Notes under the pieces: model-generated
Databases searched by the model: none
Seen by the model: the letters and a program-made list of their open reading frames with translations, nothing else
Told to the model about the DNA's origin: nothing
DNA from: Malaya genurostris
Lineage: Eukaryota > Arthropoda > Insecta > Diptera > Culicidae
Reading direction: 5' to 3'
DNA length: 64,000 nucleotides
Assembly: GCF_030247185.1 (NCBI RefSeq)
Contig: NC_080570.1
Coordinates: 149,392,641 to 149,456,640, forward strand
Position numbers and translations under genes: made by a program
In this document: positions 21,302 through 34,198 of the stretch, in pieces
How the letters are laid out: every line of letters starts with the position of its first letter
How positions within the stretch are numbered: the stretch's first letter is position 1

Positions 21302-23222
21302 TGAAATTGTTTAAATATTTGAGTAAAATTCAATACATAATGTTGTGGTGGTTATTTGTTTTCCCGATCCTTCCACAGAGCTAAACATGAAAATAGGGAA
21401 GTAATAGTGCAATATTTGTTTAGTGACAGATCTTTCGTTAGACTTTTAAACTCTTTTCAAAAGAATTCTTAATTAATTAAAATATACTTAGAAAAGTTTT
21501 TTTCCTTGAAAGTGTTCAACTTGAATTTTTGACTGTAGGTAGGAAACACAATCACCTTTCTTGTAACAAAATTTCATTCAAATCAAAAGCGTTTTTTTTA
21601 TGCAAATCGATTTTAAATTTTCAAAATTGATTTTTTTCAGTGTAGGCAGAGATGTCTATCTCCTCTGTGTGACGAAGAGCAAGCAAAATTTCTCCCCTCG
21701 CACTGACAACTTCAACGAGAGCTCTTCTCTTTCACATTTATACCCCACTGTTGTGTAAGTGTGCACGCATCATGCGTGCGTTTGTTTATTTCCTTTTACC
21801 TCTTCCACTGAATCGCACCAAAGTGCTAGAGCATTAGCTAATAAATTCTCTGAGGTGGATGCAGATACTTTCACAGAGGTGTACACGCCGGTGAGCACTC
21901 TGCTGTATGGTTTTCGTAGATGAAGCGTGGACACGCAAAATCAGCAAAATAAAACAATTTATCGTAAAATTTTCGGTTTTCCTTGCAAATTTTTCATAGG
22001 CCAGATCTACTCTCTACTAATTGAAGTTCACAGAAGTGTTCGCTCACCATCACGCGCCAGTGGTCACTTGGGTGTATTTAGACGAGAGCGCGTGTGAGCG
22101 ATTCATGCGAAGAGTATGTGTTTCACTCGCGCCAGCTGCTTTAACCACAAGCACACACTCAAATGCTGTCTATTCGACACTGAAAAGAAGAGCGCTTTCC
22201 TCTTTGTGCGGTGCTTCGTCTTTTGCATCCTCGGTGTGGCAAAAATCTGACTCTAGCGTGTATCACTCTGGTGAAATGCCATCTCTGAGTGTAGGAATCA
22301 ATTTTTTGCATGGTTCTATGCAATCGCTTGACTAATGTTGTGAAAGACACTTTTTTGTAGTTTCGTTGCAGTTTTCGATTACATCCATTTGAAAACATAG
22401 GTAAAAAAATTAGAGGGTTGTATTCAAGACACGACCGAGCACAATAACATTAAAAATGAAACGTTTCTAGGGTCTTCATGATAAATACAAAAATAAAGAT
22501 GATAATGATGATGATACACTAAACTTCACTACACTTCAAAGTTACTTGAAAGCTCAGTTTTAGATACAAACAACCTAAAGATTCAAACCTGAACAAATGA
22601 AACTATTTTATTTTATGATGATAATTTTCGAGAAACGTACAAACTTATTAATTTGATTTGATTTATATCGTTTATTTACCCCCAATTTTAACCTAATAAT
22701 TGTCGTTCAATGGGTGGACTTATTAATGTTATAAACAGTTAATCGATCCAAGAGAATGTTATACCAGTAATCTCAGTAATGGTGTAATTTTATTAATCCT
22801 TGAAAATCGTCGATAATCTTCGGAAAGTGTCGGTAAATAATATGGCAACAATACGAGGAAGAAAACACGTGAAACAGTCCGCATAAAATATTTAGTTACT
22901 TACATTGATTTTCGCTTCGGTATATTAGAAATATACGGAATGGATACGCAACAAAATTCCGAAATTTTGTTCATATTGTAACTTGATGTTATTAACACAT
23001 GAATGAACATTGTCATAGTTACAACGCGTGTAGCCAACAGACGCTTCTTGTTTTGAAGCAAATAATAATTGAACTAAAACTGGCGGTTAACCAAATTCTA
23101 CGAGGATTCCTATTCAAACGATACATGTAAAATCGCAGCTCAGCTTACCTTGAGTTTATCTTTGATGCTATATGATATTGCATCTAATTGTACTGTATAT
23201 GTGAGCCTGTGGAACTCATTTA
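21302..23222. other. No gene recognised; possible old insertion at about 21640-22300
   Basis: A block from about 21640 (AGTGTAGGCAGAGATG) to about 22300 (CATCTCTGAGTGTAGG) has loosely complementary ends and a GC content above its flanks, which suggests a decayed inverted-repeat element. The open frame 22021-22335 within it lacks any known domain. The rest is AT-rich without features. Confidence 0.3.
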
Positions 23223-23227
23223 TACTA

Positions 23228-24398
23228 CACGGAAAGACCGAAATCAGCATTTTGGCGAAAAAATTAGTTGATTTTCTGATTTTAGTTAGTTATTTTTTGA
23301 GACAACTAAAAAAATCTTACTTTTGCTAATTTAGATTTTTTAATTCTAATTCCCTTAATAATAATAAAATATTTGTTGAAATGGCTATTTTTTTTAGTTG
23401 AATTCACCAATTAAACGTACTGCCATTTATTAGCTAAGGCACGCTTCATATCCATTCAACTAATTTTTTAGTTGAATTTGAGAAATAAAACGTTGTTTTC
23501 AACCAACATAAATGGTTGAATTGGTTTCTGTCATTTGCAGCTATATGGCGCTCTGTCACCGAAAAAACGTTAACACCGTAATGACTACTAGCCACTAGAT
23601 GGCACACGACTACCGAAAAAAATTTCAGTCACGATTATCTCTTCTATATTGGCAGGTATAAATACGATGTTGTATTGGAGAAAAAGACATAAACGAAACA
23701 TAAACTTCTTTCTGAAAATTTTTCTTCATTAGACTTCGCGAAATTGACTATCTCACTGAAAACTTTGAGCACTCGGAAAACAAAAACATCATATACAATT
23801 AGAGTGCAATATTCGAAACTCACTTCACTGTTCCCCGTAAAAACATTATTACGCACAATCGCTTTAAATGCACACAAATTCTGAATAAATACAATTTCCA
23901 CTAACACTTTACGTCATTTTCACATATCGGTTTAGTAATTTATATATGGCTATATCGTAACACATGCGAAAAACATCTAAACAATTTGCAAGCAGTTTCA
24001 ACAAGACTGTCCCTTTTAGCTTTTTAATGGATTGCTTTGCTTTGACACTTCTCATGAGTTTTTGGCTAATAAACTTGTTAATAAAACCAATTTCATTTCT
24101 GTTTTCTTTGTGCTGTCCTTCAGTAATGACAGTGATAGATAAATAGAAACAAATTTTCTGATTTTAATAACAAAATTTGTTGTCAATGAGAATTTCGTAC
24201 TGGATTGAAATATTGCTGGTTTGTGTCCAGAATATTCGCCAACTAAACACATTCTCTAAAAATAAGAGTTTTTTTCAGCAAAGTAAATTCTCAATTTTAA
24301 CTAATTTTATAGTTATTTTGGAAATTTTGTTGTTAAAATCAACTAATTCAAAAACAGTAATACGAATTAGGCGCAGAGCTAATTTCGGTCGTTCCGTG
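23228..24398. mobile_element. 1.17-kb DNA element with CACGG termini, copy 1
   Basis: The outer ends are CACGGAAAGACCGAAAT and its near-complement ATTTCGGTCGTTCCGTG. TACTA flanks both sides (23223-23227 and 24399-24403), a likely 5-bp target duplication. The interior is AT-rich without a recognisable protein. It is closely similar along its whole length to 27646-28820 apart from a few indels. Probably a non-autonomous cut-and-paste element; superfamily not assigned. Confidence 0.8.
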
Positions 24399-24403
24399 TA
24401 CTA

Positions 24404-27014
24404 AACCGAGGAGGCCGCTTTAAGATAAGTTTCAGAATTTATTTTGAATCTTTTGAAGTGTTTAATTCCTGGTGGGACAACAACTTGTTCAGTCACATTG
24501 TCACGTTTTGTTCGTATGGGAATGGAGATTTAAGTATGCAAACCGATCCGTTGACAAATTAAAACATTTTTAATCTTACAATATTGAAGCTTTGGAATCA
24601 TTTAAATTAGGAAAATCCATTAACAAATCATCGAGGAACAAGCGCTGCAAATTAGATCCGAAAAATCTATCGCCGATAATTCTAAATTGGCCTGATAGTT
24701 ACCAGAGAACCAAAATAAAATACTCAATTCAAACCAATTTTTCAATGGTATGCAATTGTTACAAATGTTACGCGATTAGTTTTGCATGTTTTAAATTGAC
24801 ACCCAGCCTCGGGAAGCGAAGTGTAAGGCATTTTTAATAGCAAAATCGACCAAAAATTTACTAAATACATGGGATATTTCAAAAGAATCGGTAACCACGC
24901 TGATTCGGGTTTTCAATAGCTAGATGATATATAAGATACTCAAGCGAACACGGTGTTGCACAGACAACAGGAAATTTCATAATGCAAAAGTGATAATCCA
25001 GTCATCAGCTCACTGGACAAGCTACTTGTTTCATTCACAGTCAAACATCAACTAGGCAAAGAAATATTGTGCAGCCTATATTTATAGATTTCTCTTCATA
25101 CTACGCATAACGATACGGTGTTTTTTATGTATGACGCAAAGCCTCCTATGCCGAACAAGAAGTTGACGTCATTTTGTACAACAGGGATTGGTGGATGAAA
25201 ACATAGGTCGATTCCAACCATTTTTTCAATAGTATGCTATTAAAATACTGAAAAGACGTCGTCATACATGTTTAAGTTAAAAGTTTCCGAATCGATTGGT
25301 TGTTAAATTATAACAATCCATCAACAAATGACCGAGTTATTAACGTTCAAAATTATAACACAAAAAAGTTACGCGACTATTTTTGAACTTTTAATTGACA
25401 CCCGGCCCCATATAGTGAAGAGTAAGGCATTTTTAATGCCAAAAGTTTGGTCCTTTTCAAAAGACAGTCCAGATCATTTTAGGAAAAACAAAGTATGCAA
25501 AGTGTTTTTTTTATGTGACAAAGTTTTTTTATAGTTTTATTAAAACCTGAGACGGTGCTGTCAACTCTGAATACGATTTAGCGCGAAATTCGTCGTGTGT
25601 ATTTAACCAATCGCTAAAACGAGTGTGATTTTGAAAGCAAAAGTTCGGATTGAAAAAATAATTGATTTGGCTCGAGCTGCCAGTTTTCTATGTTGTTTTT
25701 ACGCACACTTCAAAGTTCACGTGGAACTTGTTTTGTAGGGGAAGGTGTTCAGTTGCCGGCATGGGGTGCCTTTCGACAGAAAGCAGATAGCGTCAATCTG
25801 AAAAATGTCATGTGTGTGTAATAGCAGTACTTTTTTTTGTGCCAAATTGCGAAGCAAACAGTCTCTTGTACTTTTTTCTGCGTTCAAAATAACTTTTAAT
25901 TACGTGAATATCAACACAGAAGGTTTTTTCTAACTCTTTTTAGAGTATCATGAATTGAAGAGCATCAACCGGAAAGGTGAATGGATTGAATATTTAGGTG
26001 AAATAGATCTATTTCGTGATTTAATACCGGATGCTAGTAAAATTTTCGCAACCAAAGATTTTTTTTGTCATTTTCAAAATGTCTACCAATTTCGGTTACC
26101 GGCACCCCATTTTTTTCGACAAATCGTGAAAAATTGTCAGTGATATGCAGGCTTCTGTCGAGATAAAAAAACGTTGAAGACCGGCCAAATTATTACCAAA
26201 GGCGCCACCGTCCAAATATTCGACCAAGAGAGCCAAGGCGAAGTAACAATCAGACAATGAAGACTTTTGTGAAAAACGTTTCCAAAAAAAAAAATAAATT
26301 CTGTTTTTTCTTTAAATAGCTGCAGTCTTTGCTTATATTTTTCTTGTGGTGCTGGTAACCGAACACTTTTATTAAAATGGTCAAAACTAATCGCTTTACT
26401 AAATTAATAACATTTTTTTTTTAATCAAATGAATCAACTCAGTTTCTTAATCAGTTGTTAGCCAGGGACATTAGCTTTCCATTGATGTATAGATGTCCGC
26501 ATAATGTGCACTAAGTTAGAAGTTATGAGCTAAAAAGAAAAGGGTACCGGTAACCGAACACTCTTCCTTACTATCAACTGTCCAAGAGGAATGCATTTTT
26601 GAGTTACCGAAAGTTCCACGCGAACATTCAAGTTGCAAGAAAGGTCACGCCTTTTTTGTGAACAGTGGTTTTTTTTTGAGAGAGAGAAAAAGAGAGACAG
26701 ACAGGGCAAAACTATGGATTAAAAATATTTTTCTGTAAGTAGCAATTAGATTGGTTATTTCTTCGAAACGTCGGCCTCAGATGGAAAATTTAAATATTTT
26801 GAAAAGAAACGTTTGATCAAAAAGCCATCTTTCCTAAAAATATACGACGAAATATTCGTTACGTATCCAACTGTAATAGTTTTTAAAACGTTTTTGGTTC
26901 CCATTCCTAAAGAAAGAACCGTTTGTTTCTGTAGTACTGTGAAGCATTTTCCAAAACCCGCCAGAATAAGTTGCGTCAGAAATCCTCTGTTCGACTATAA
27001 ATATTAGACTTTCA
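24404..27014. other. No gene recognised; AT-rich, with a diverged direct repeat
   Basis: Segments at about 24608-24845 and 25312-25442 share TCCAT[T/C]AACAAAT, a GTTACGCGA block, AATTGACACCC and GTAAGGCATTTTTAAT in the same order, so they are diverged copies of one repeat about 0.6-0.7 kb apart. Short open frames carry no domain. Confidence 0.4.
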
Positions 27015-27270
27015 TTTTTTACGCTTCGCCTTCGACTTATCAGTGCATTAGCTGTTTATGTTGAACCGCTAACGCCACCTAAGGGTTCAACATAAACCCA
27101 TAAGTTTATACTATTCGAAAAACACTTCTTGCACAAAAGTACCATGTCTTTACTAACGTGCCGAAAGAAACGAAACTATGTAATTGTGTTCTGATTGTCA
27201 ACTGATAGTAAGGGTTTTAGTTATTTAGGTTTTTGGTACCCCACATGGGTACCGGTTTTGTGTTACAACC
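27015..27270 (+). mobile_element. Foldback family half element FB-2 (arm, spacer, A block)
   Basis: The segment starts TTTTTACGCTTCGCCTTCG, has an inner hairpin GTTTATGTTGAACC/GGTTCAACATAAAC (27053-27094), then GTGCCGAAAGAAACGAAA, and ends with the A block (TTATTTAGGTTTTTGGTACC ... GGGTACCGG). This equals arm, spacer and A of FB-1 and FB-3, but the second arm is absent. No target duplication was identified, so it may be a deletion remnant. Confidence 0.7.
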
Positions 27271-27640
27271 TAAAAACCCTGTCTCAGGAACAAATCGATA
27301 TTTTTAAATTGAATTTACACTGCAGTAGTCTCTACTAAATAATAGAAACAACATGATAATTGAAGATTCGGTAACAAAATAAAGATGTTTTTAATCCACG
27401 CTCGAAATGAAGGAACAAAAATGGCGAATGGGTAATGTCAGAGACATAACTGGAGCACTTGAATGCGAATAAAACAGACGTTGATTGTGTGAATTTTGCA
27501 ATCTGTATCACAGTACGTTCCCAGAATTGTAACGAAGAGTCTATACTAAAATAAGACTTATTAACAACAAATAACGCTGATAAAACGAGCGTAAAAAATA
27601 CAACAAACAATGTCATAGTTTATTCCTCCTTCTAGTAGAT
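27271..27640. other. No gene recognised
   Basis: AT-rich spacer before the second CACGG element. The minus-strand open frame 27335-27616 begins with a hydrophobic run that could pass for a signal peptide, but there is no family resemblance and no supporting signal. Confidence 0.35.
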
Positions 27641-27645
27641 TTACA

Positions 27646-28820
27646 CACGGAAAGACCGAAATTAGCATTTTGGCGAAAAAATTAGTTGATTTTCTGATTT
27701 TAGTTAGTTATTTTTTGAGACAACTAAAAAAATCTTACTTTTGCTAATTTAGATTTTTTAATTCTGATTCTCTTAATAATAATAAAATATTTGTTGAAAT
27801 TGCTATTTTTTTTAGTTGAATTAACCAATTAAACGTGCTGTCTTTTTTTAGCTAAGGCACGCTTCATATTCATTCAACTAATTTTTTAGTTGAATTAGAG
27901 AAATAAAACGTTGTTTTCAACCAACATAAATGGTTGAATTGGTTTTTGCAATTAGCAGCTATATGGCGCTCGTTAACACCGTAATGACTACTAGCCACTA
28001 GATGGCACACTACTACCGAAAAAAAATTCAGTCACGGTTATCTTTTCTATATTTGCAGGTATAAATACGATGTTGTATTGGAGAAAAAGACATAAGCGAA
28101 ACATAAACTTCTTTTTGAAAAATTTTACTTCTAAATCGCTGTTTTCTTCATTCGACTTCGCGAAATCGACTCTCTCACTGAAAACTTTGAGCACTCGGAA
28201 AACAAAACCGAATACAAGTAGTACACCGGACGGCGTAGCCCGGAATGAGAAGATACAAAAAAACATCATTTGACGTATACAATTAGAGTGCAACATTCGA
28301 AACTCACTTCACTGTTTCCCGTAAAAACATTATTACCCACAATCGCTTCAACTGCGCACACATTCTGAATAAATACACTTTCCACTAACAGTTTACGTAA
28401 TTTTTACATATCGGTTTAGAAATTTATATAGGGATATATCGTAACACATGCGAAAAACATCTAAACAATTTGCGAGCAGTTTCAACAAGACTGTCCCTTT
28501 TAGCTTTTTAATGGATTGTTTTGCTTTGACACTACTGTCCTTCAGTAATGACGGTGATAGATAAATAGAATCAAAGTTTCTGATTTTAATAACGAAATTA
28601 GTTGTCAATGAGAATTTCGTGTTGGATCGAAATATTGCTGGTTTGTGTCCAGAATATTCGCCAACTAAACACATTCTCTAAAAATAAGAGTTTTTTTCAG
28701 CACAGTAAATTCTAAATTTTAACTAATTTTATAGTTATTTTGGAAATTTTGTTGTTAAAATCAACTAATTCAAAAACAGTAATACGAATTAGGAGCAGAG
28801 CTGATTTCGGTCGTTCCGTG
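27646..28820. mobile_element. 1.17-kb DNA element with CACGG termini, copy 2
   Basis: Homologous end to end with 23228-24398, with ends CACGGAAAGACCGAAAT and TTTCGGTCGTTCCGTG. Relative to copy 1 it has about 50 extra bp near 28208-28257, about 16 extra near 28130, and lacks about 65 bp (copy 1, near 24045-24110). No matching flanking duplication is visible (TTACA against CATAT). Confidence 0.78.
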
Positions 28821-29073
28821 CATATTCAGTGAAAACAAACTTTGCATAGTTCTTTAGAAACGGTTTTATGGTTCTTAAATGAACTGATTTGTGATTTATA
28901 ATTTGTTTATCTACACCAGAACCTGAACTCTGGACCAGGATTCAGCAAACTGAAACTAAATTTAAGAATAAAACTGGGAACTTGCGGCTGGCTCAGAATT
29001 CAGTTTGATCGAAGAAAATTAAATGTTGAATACGGATAATATAGAGTAAGTTTAGAAAATGTGAAGTAGGGCA

Positions 29074-32000
29074 AGATAGAAGATAGAAGATAGAAGATAG
29101 AAGATAGAAGATAGAAGATAGAAGATATAAGATAGAAGATAGAAGATAGAAGATAGAAGATAGAAGATAGAAGATAGAAGATAGAAGATAGAAGATAGAA
29201 GATAGAAGATAGAAGATAGAAGATAGAAGATAGAAGATAGAAGATAGAAGATAGAAGATAGAAGATAGAAGATAGAAGATAGAAGATAGAAGATAGAAGA
29301 TAGAAGATAGAAGATAGAAGATAGAAGATAGAAGATAGAAGATAGAAGATAGAAGATAGAAGATAGAAGATAGAAGATAGAAGATAGAAGATAGAAGATA
29401 GAAGATAGAAGATAGAAGATAGAAGATAGAAGATAGAAGATAGAAGATAGAAGATAGAAGATAGAAGATAGAAGATAGAAGATAGAAGATAGAAGATAGA
29501 AGATAGAAGATAGAAGATAGAAGATAGAAGATAGAAGATAGAAGATAGAAGATAGAAGATAGAAGATAGAAGATAGAAGATAGAAGATAGAAGATAGAAG
29601 ATAGAAGATAGAAGATAGAAGATAGAAGATAGAAGATAGAAGATAGAAGATAGAAGATAGAAGATAGAAGATAGAAGATAGAAGATAGAAGATAGAAGAT
29701 AGAAGATAGAAGATAGAAGATAGAAGATAGAAGATAGAAGATAGAAGATAGAAGATAGAAGATAGAAGATAGAAGATAGAAGATAGAAGATAGAAGATAG
29801 AAGATAGAAGATAGAAGATAGAAGATAGAAGATAGAAGATAGAAGATAGAAGATAGAAGATAGAAGATAGAAGATAGAAGATAGAAGATAGAAGATAGAA
29901 GATAGAAGATAGAAGATAGAAGATAGAAGATAGAAGATAGAAGATAGAAGATAGAAGATAGAAGATAGAAGATAGAAGATAGAAGATAGAAGATAGAAGA
30001 TAGAAGATAGAAGATAGAAGATAGAAGATAGAAGATAGAAGATAGAAGATAGAAGATAGAAGATAGAAGATAGAAGATAGAAGATAGAAGATAGAAGATA
30101 GAAGATAGAAGATAGAAGATAGAAGATAGAAGATAGAAGATAGAAGATAGAAGATAGAAGATAGAAGATAGAAGATAGAAGATAGAAGATAGAAGATAGA
30201 AGATAGAAGATAGAAGATAGAAGATAGAAGATAGAAGATAGAAGATAGAAGATAGAAGATAGAAGATAGAAGATAGAAGATAGAAGATAGAAGATAGAAG
30301 ATAGAAGATAGAAGATAGAAGATAGAAGATAGAAGATAGAAGATAGAAGATAGAAGATAGAAGATAGAAGATAGAAGATAGAAGATAGAAGATAGAAGAT
30401 AGAAGATAGAAGATAGAAGATAGAAGATAGAAGATAGAAGATAGAAGATAGAAGATAGAAGATAGAAGATAGAAGATAGAAGATAGAAGATAGAAGATAG
30501 AAGATAGAAGATAGAAGATAGAAGATAGAAGATAGAAGATAGAAGATAGAAGATAGAAGATAGAAGATAGAAGATAGAAGATAGAAGATAGAAGATAGAA
30601 GATAGAAGATAGAAGATAGAAGATAGAAGATAGAAGATAGAAGATAGAAGATAGAAGATAGAAGATAGAAGATAGAAGATAGAAGATAGAAGATAGAAGA
30701 TAGAAGATAGAAGATAGAAGATAGAAGATAGAAGATAGAAGATAGAAGATAGAAGATAGAAGATAGAAGATAGAAGATAGAAGATAGAAGATAGAAGATA
30801 GAAGATAGAAGATAGAAGATAGAAGATAGAAGATAGAAGATAGAAGATAGAAGATAGAAGATAGAAGATAGAAGATAGAAGATAGAAGATAGAAGATAGA
30901 AGATAGAAGATAGAAGATAGAAGATAGAAGATAGAAGATAGAAGATAGAAGATAGAAGATAGAAGATAGAAGATAGAAGATAGAAGATAGAAGATAGAAG
31001 ATAGAAGATAGAAGATAGAAGATAGAAGATAGAAGATAGAAGATAGAAGATAGAAGATAGAAGATAGAAGATAGAAGATAGAAGATAGAAGATAGAAGAT
31101 AGAAGATAGAAGATAGAAGATAGAAGATAGAAGATAGAAGATAGAAGATAGAAGATAGAAGATAGAAGATAGAAGATAGAAGATAGAAGATAGAAGATAG
31201 AAGATAGAAGATAGAAGATAGAAGATAGAAGATAGAAGATAGAAGATAGAAGATAGAAGATAGAAGATAGAAGATAGAAGATAGAAGATAGAAGATAGAA
31301 GATAGAAGATAGAAGATAGAAGATAGAAGATAGAAGATAGAAGATAGAAGATAGAAGATAGAAGATAGAAGATAGAAGATAGAAGATAGAAGATAGAAGA
31401 TAGAAGATAGAAGATAGAAGATAGAAGATAGAAGATAGAAGATAGAAGATAGAAGATAGAAGATAGAAGATAGAAGATAGAAGATAGAAGATAGAAGATA
31501 GAAGATAGAAGATAGAAGATAGAAGATAGAAGATAGAAGATAGAAGATAGAAGATAGAAGATAGAAGATAGAAGATAGAAGATAGAAGATAGAAGATAGA
31601 AGATAGAAGATAGAAGATAGAAGATAGAAGATAGAAGATAGAAGATAGAAGATAGAAGATAGAAGATAGAAGATAGAAGATAGAAGATAGAAGATAGAAG
31701 ATAGAAGATAGAAGATAGAAGATAGAAGATAGAAGATAGAAGATAGAAGATAGAAGATAGAAGATAGAAGATAGAAGATAGAAGATAGAAGATAGAAGAT
31801 AGAAGATAGAAGATAGAAGATAGAAGATAGAAGATAGAAGATAGAAGATAGAAGATAGAAGATAGAAGATAGAAGATAGAAGATAGAAGATAGAAGATAG
31901 AAGATAGAAGATAGAAGATAGAAGATAGAAGATAGAAGATAGAAGATAGAAGATAGAAGATAGAAGATAGAAGATAGAAGATAGAAGATAGAAGATAGAA

Positions 32001-33945
32001 GATAGAAGATAGAAGATAGAAGATAGAAGATAGAAGATAGAAGATAGAAGATAGAAGATAGAAGATAGAAGATAGAAGATAGAAGATAGAAGATAGAAGA
32101 TAGAAGATAGAAGATAGAAGATAGAAGATAGAAGATAGAAGATAGAAGATAGAAGATAGAAGATAGAAGATAGAAGATAGAAGATAGAAGATAGAAGATA
32201 GAAGATAGAAGATAGAAGATAGAAGATAGAAGATAGAAGATAGAAGATAGAAGATAGAAGATAGAAGATAGAAGATAGAAGATAGAAGATAGAAGATAGA
32301 AGATAGAAGATAGAAGATAGAAGATAGAAGATAGAAGATAGAAGATAGAAGATAGAAGATAGAAGATAGAAGATAGAAGATAGAAGATAGAAGATAGAAG
32401 ATAGAAGATAGAAGATAGAAGATAGAAGATAGAAGATAGAAGATAGAAGATAGAAGATAGAAGATAGAAGATAGAAGATAGAAGATAGAAGATAGAAGAT
32501 AGAAGATAGAAGATAGAAGATAGAAGATAGAAGATAGAAGATAGAAGATAGAAGATAGAAGATAGAAGATAGAAGATAGAAGATAGAAGATAGAAGATAG
32601 AAGATAGAAGATAGAAGATAGAAGATAGAAGATAGAAGATAGAAGATAGAAGATAGAAGATAGAAGATAGAAGATAGAAGATAGAAGATAGAAGATAGAA
32701 GATAGAAGATAGAAGATAGAAGATAGAAGATAGAAGATAGAAGATAGAAGATAGAAGATAGAAGATAGAAGATAGAAGATAGAAGATAGAAGATAGAAGA
32801 TAGAAGATAGAAGATAGAAGATAGAAGATAGAAGATAGAAGATAGAAGATAGAAGATAGAAGATAGAAGATAGAAGATAGAAGATAGAAGATAGAAGATA
32901 GAAGATAGAAGATAGAAGATAGAAGATAGAAGATAGAAGATAGAAGATAGAAGATAGAAGATAGAAGATAGAAGATAGAAGATAGAAGATAGAAGATAGA
33001 AGATAGAAGATAGAAGATAGAAGATAGAAGATAGAAGATAGAAGATAGAAGATAGAAGATAGAAGATAGAAGATAGAAGATAGAAGATAGAAGATAGAAG
33101 ATAGAAGATAGAAGATAGAAGATAGAAGATAGAAGATAGAAGATAGAAGATAGAAGATAGAAGATAGAAGATAGAAGATAGAAGATAGAAGATAGAAGAT
33201 AGAAGATAGAAGATAGAAGATAGAAGATAGAAGATAGAAGATAGAAGATAGAAGATAGAAGATAGAAGATAGAAGATAGAAGATAGAAGATAGAAGATAG
33301 AAGATAGAAGATAGAAGATAGAAGATAGAAGATAGAAGATAGAAGATAGAAGATAGAAGATAGAAGATAGAAGATAGAAGATAGAAGATAGAAGATAGAA
33401 GATAGAAGATAGAAGATAGAAGATAGAAGATAGAAGATAGAAGATAGAAGATAGAAGATAGAAGATAGAAGATAGAAGATAGAAGATAGAAGATAGAAGA
33501 TAGAAGATAGAAGATAGAAGATAGAAGATAGAAGATAGAAGATAGAAGATAGAAGATAGAAGATAGAAGATAGAAGATAGAAGATAGAAGATAGAAGATA
33601 GAAGATAGAAGATAGAAGATAGAAGATAGAAGATAGAAGATAGAAGATAGAAGATAGAAGATAGAAGATAGAAGATAGAAGATAGAAGATAGAAGATAGA
33701 AGATAGAAGATAGAAGATAGAAGATAGAAGATAGAAGATAGAAGATAGAAGATAGAAGATAGAAGATAGAAGATAGAAGATAGAAGATAGAAGATAGAAG
33801 ATAGAAGATAGAAGATAGAAGATAGAAGATAGAAGATAGAAGATAGAAGATAGAAGATAGAAGATAGAAGATAGAAGATAGAAGATAGAAGATAGAAGAT
33901 AGAAGATAGAAGATAGAAGATAGAAGATAGAAGATAGAAGATAGA
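29074..33945. repeat. Heptamer satellite array (AGAAGAT)n, ~696 units
   Basis: The unit AGAAGAT repeats without interruption for about 4.87 kb. One variant unit was seen near the left edge (GAAGATATAAGATAG around 29121-29135) and the array breaks down at both ends (GCAAGATAG, ATAGAGAGAT). Seven is not a multiple of three, but 21-bp periods avoid stops on the minus strand, so a spurious 1681-codon frame encoding (YLLSSIF)n results. The plus strand is purine-rich and entirely lacks C. Confidence 0.97.
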
Positions 33946-34051
33946 GAGATAAAGCGGTAGGAAGAAAGTAGAAATTATAAGTAAACAGTAGACAATAGCA
34001 AGAAGAACGTGAAAAGTAGATAGACGACATCAAAATTAAAATCAAATTACC

Positions 34052-34198
34052 CGCCCTTATTCTACATAACGTCGTATTGGTTTTTCGATCGAATGTGGCT
34101 CGATCGAATCATAGCTACCTTTGATTTTGCTAGCGTTATGGAGAATACAAATGAAATACGAGCGAAAAAACGATACGACGTTATTCAGAATAAGGGCG
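34052..34198. mobile_element. Short palindromic MITE, copy 2
   Basis: Matches the MITE at 9946-10077 in ends (CGCCCTTATTCT, GAATAAGGGCG) and middle, with a 15-bp longer left part containing a second TCGATCGAAT block (34086-34110). Non-coding. Confidence 0.8.

Noticed and set aside
29000..34045. 1681-codon minus-strand open frame encoding (YLLSSIF)n
   Set aside because: It is the translation of the heptamer array; 21-bp periodicity without stops creates it mechanically.
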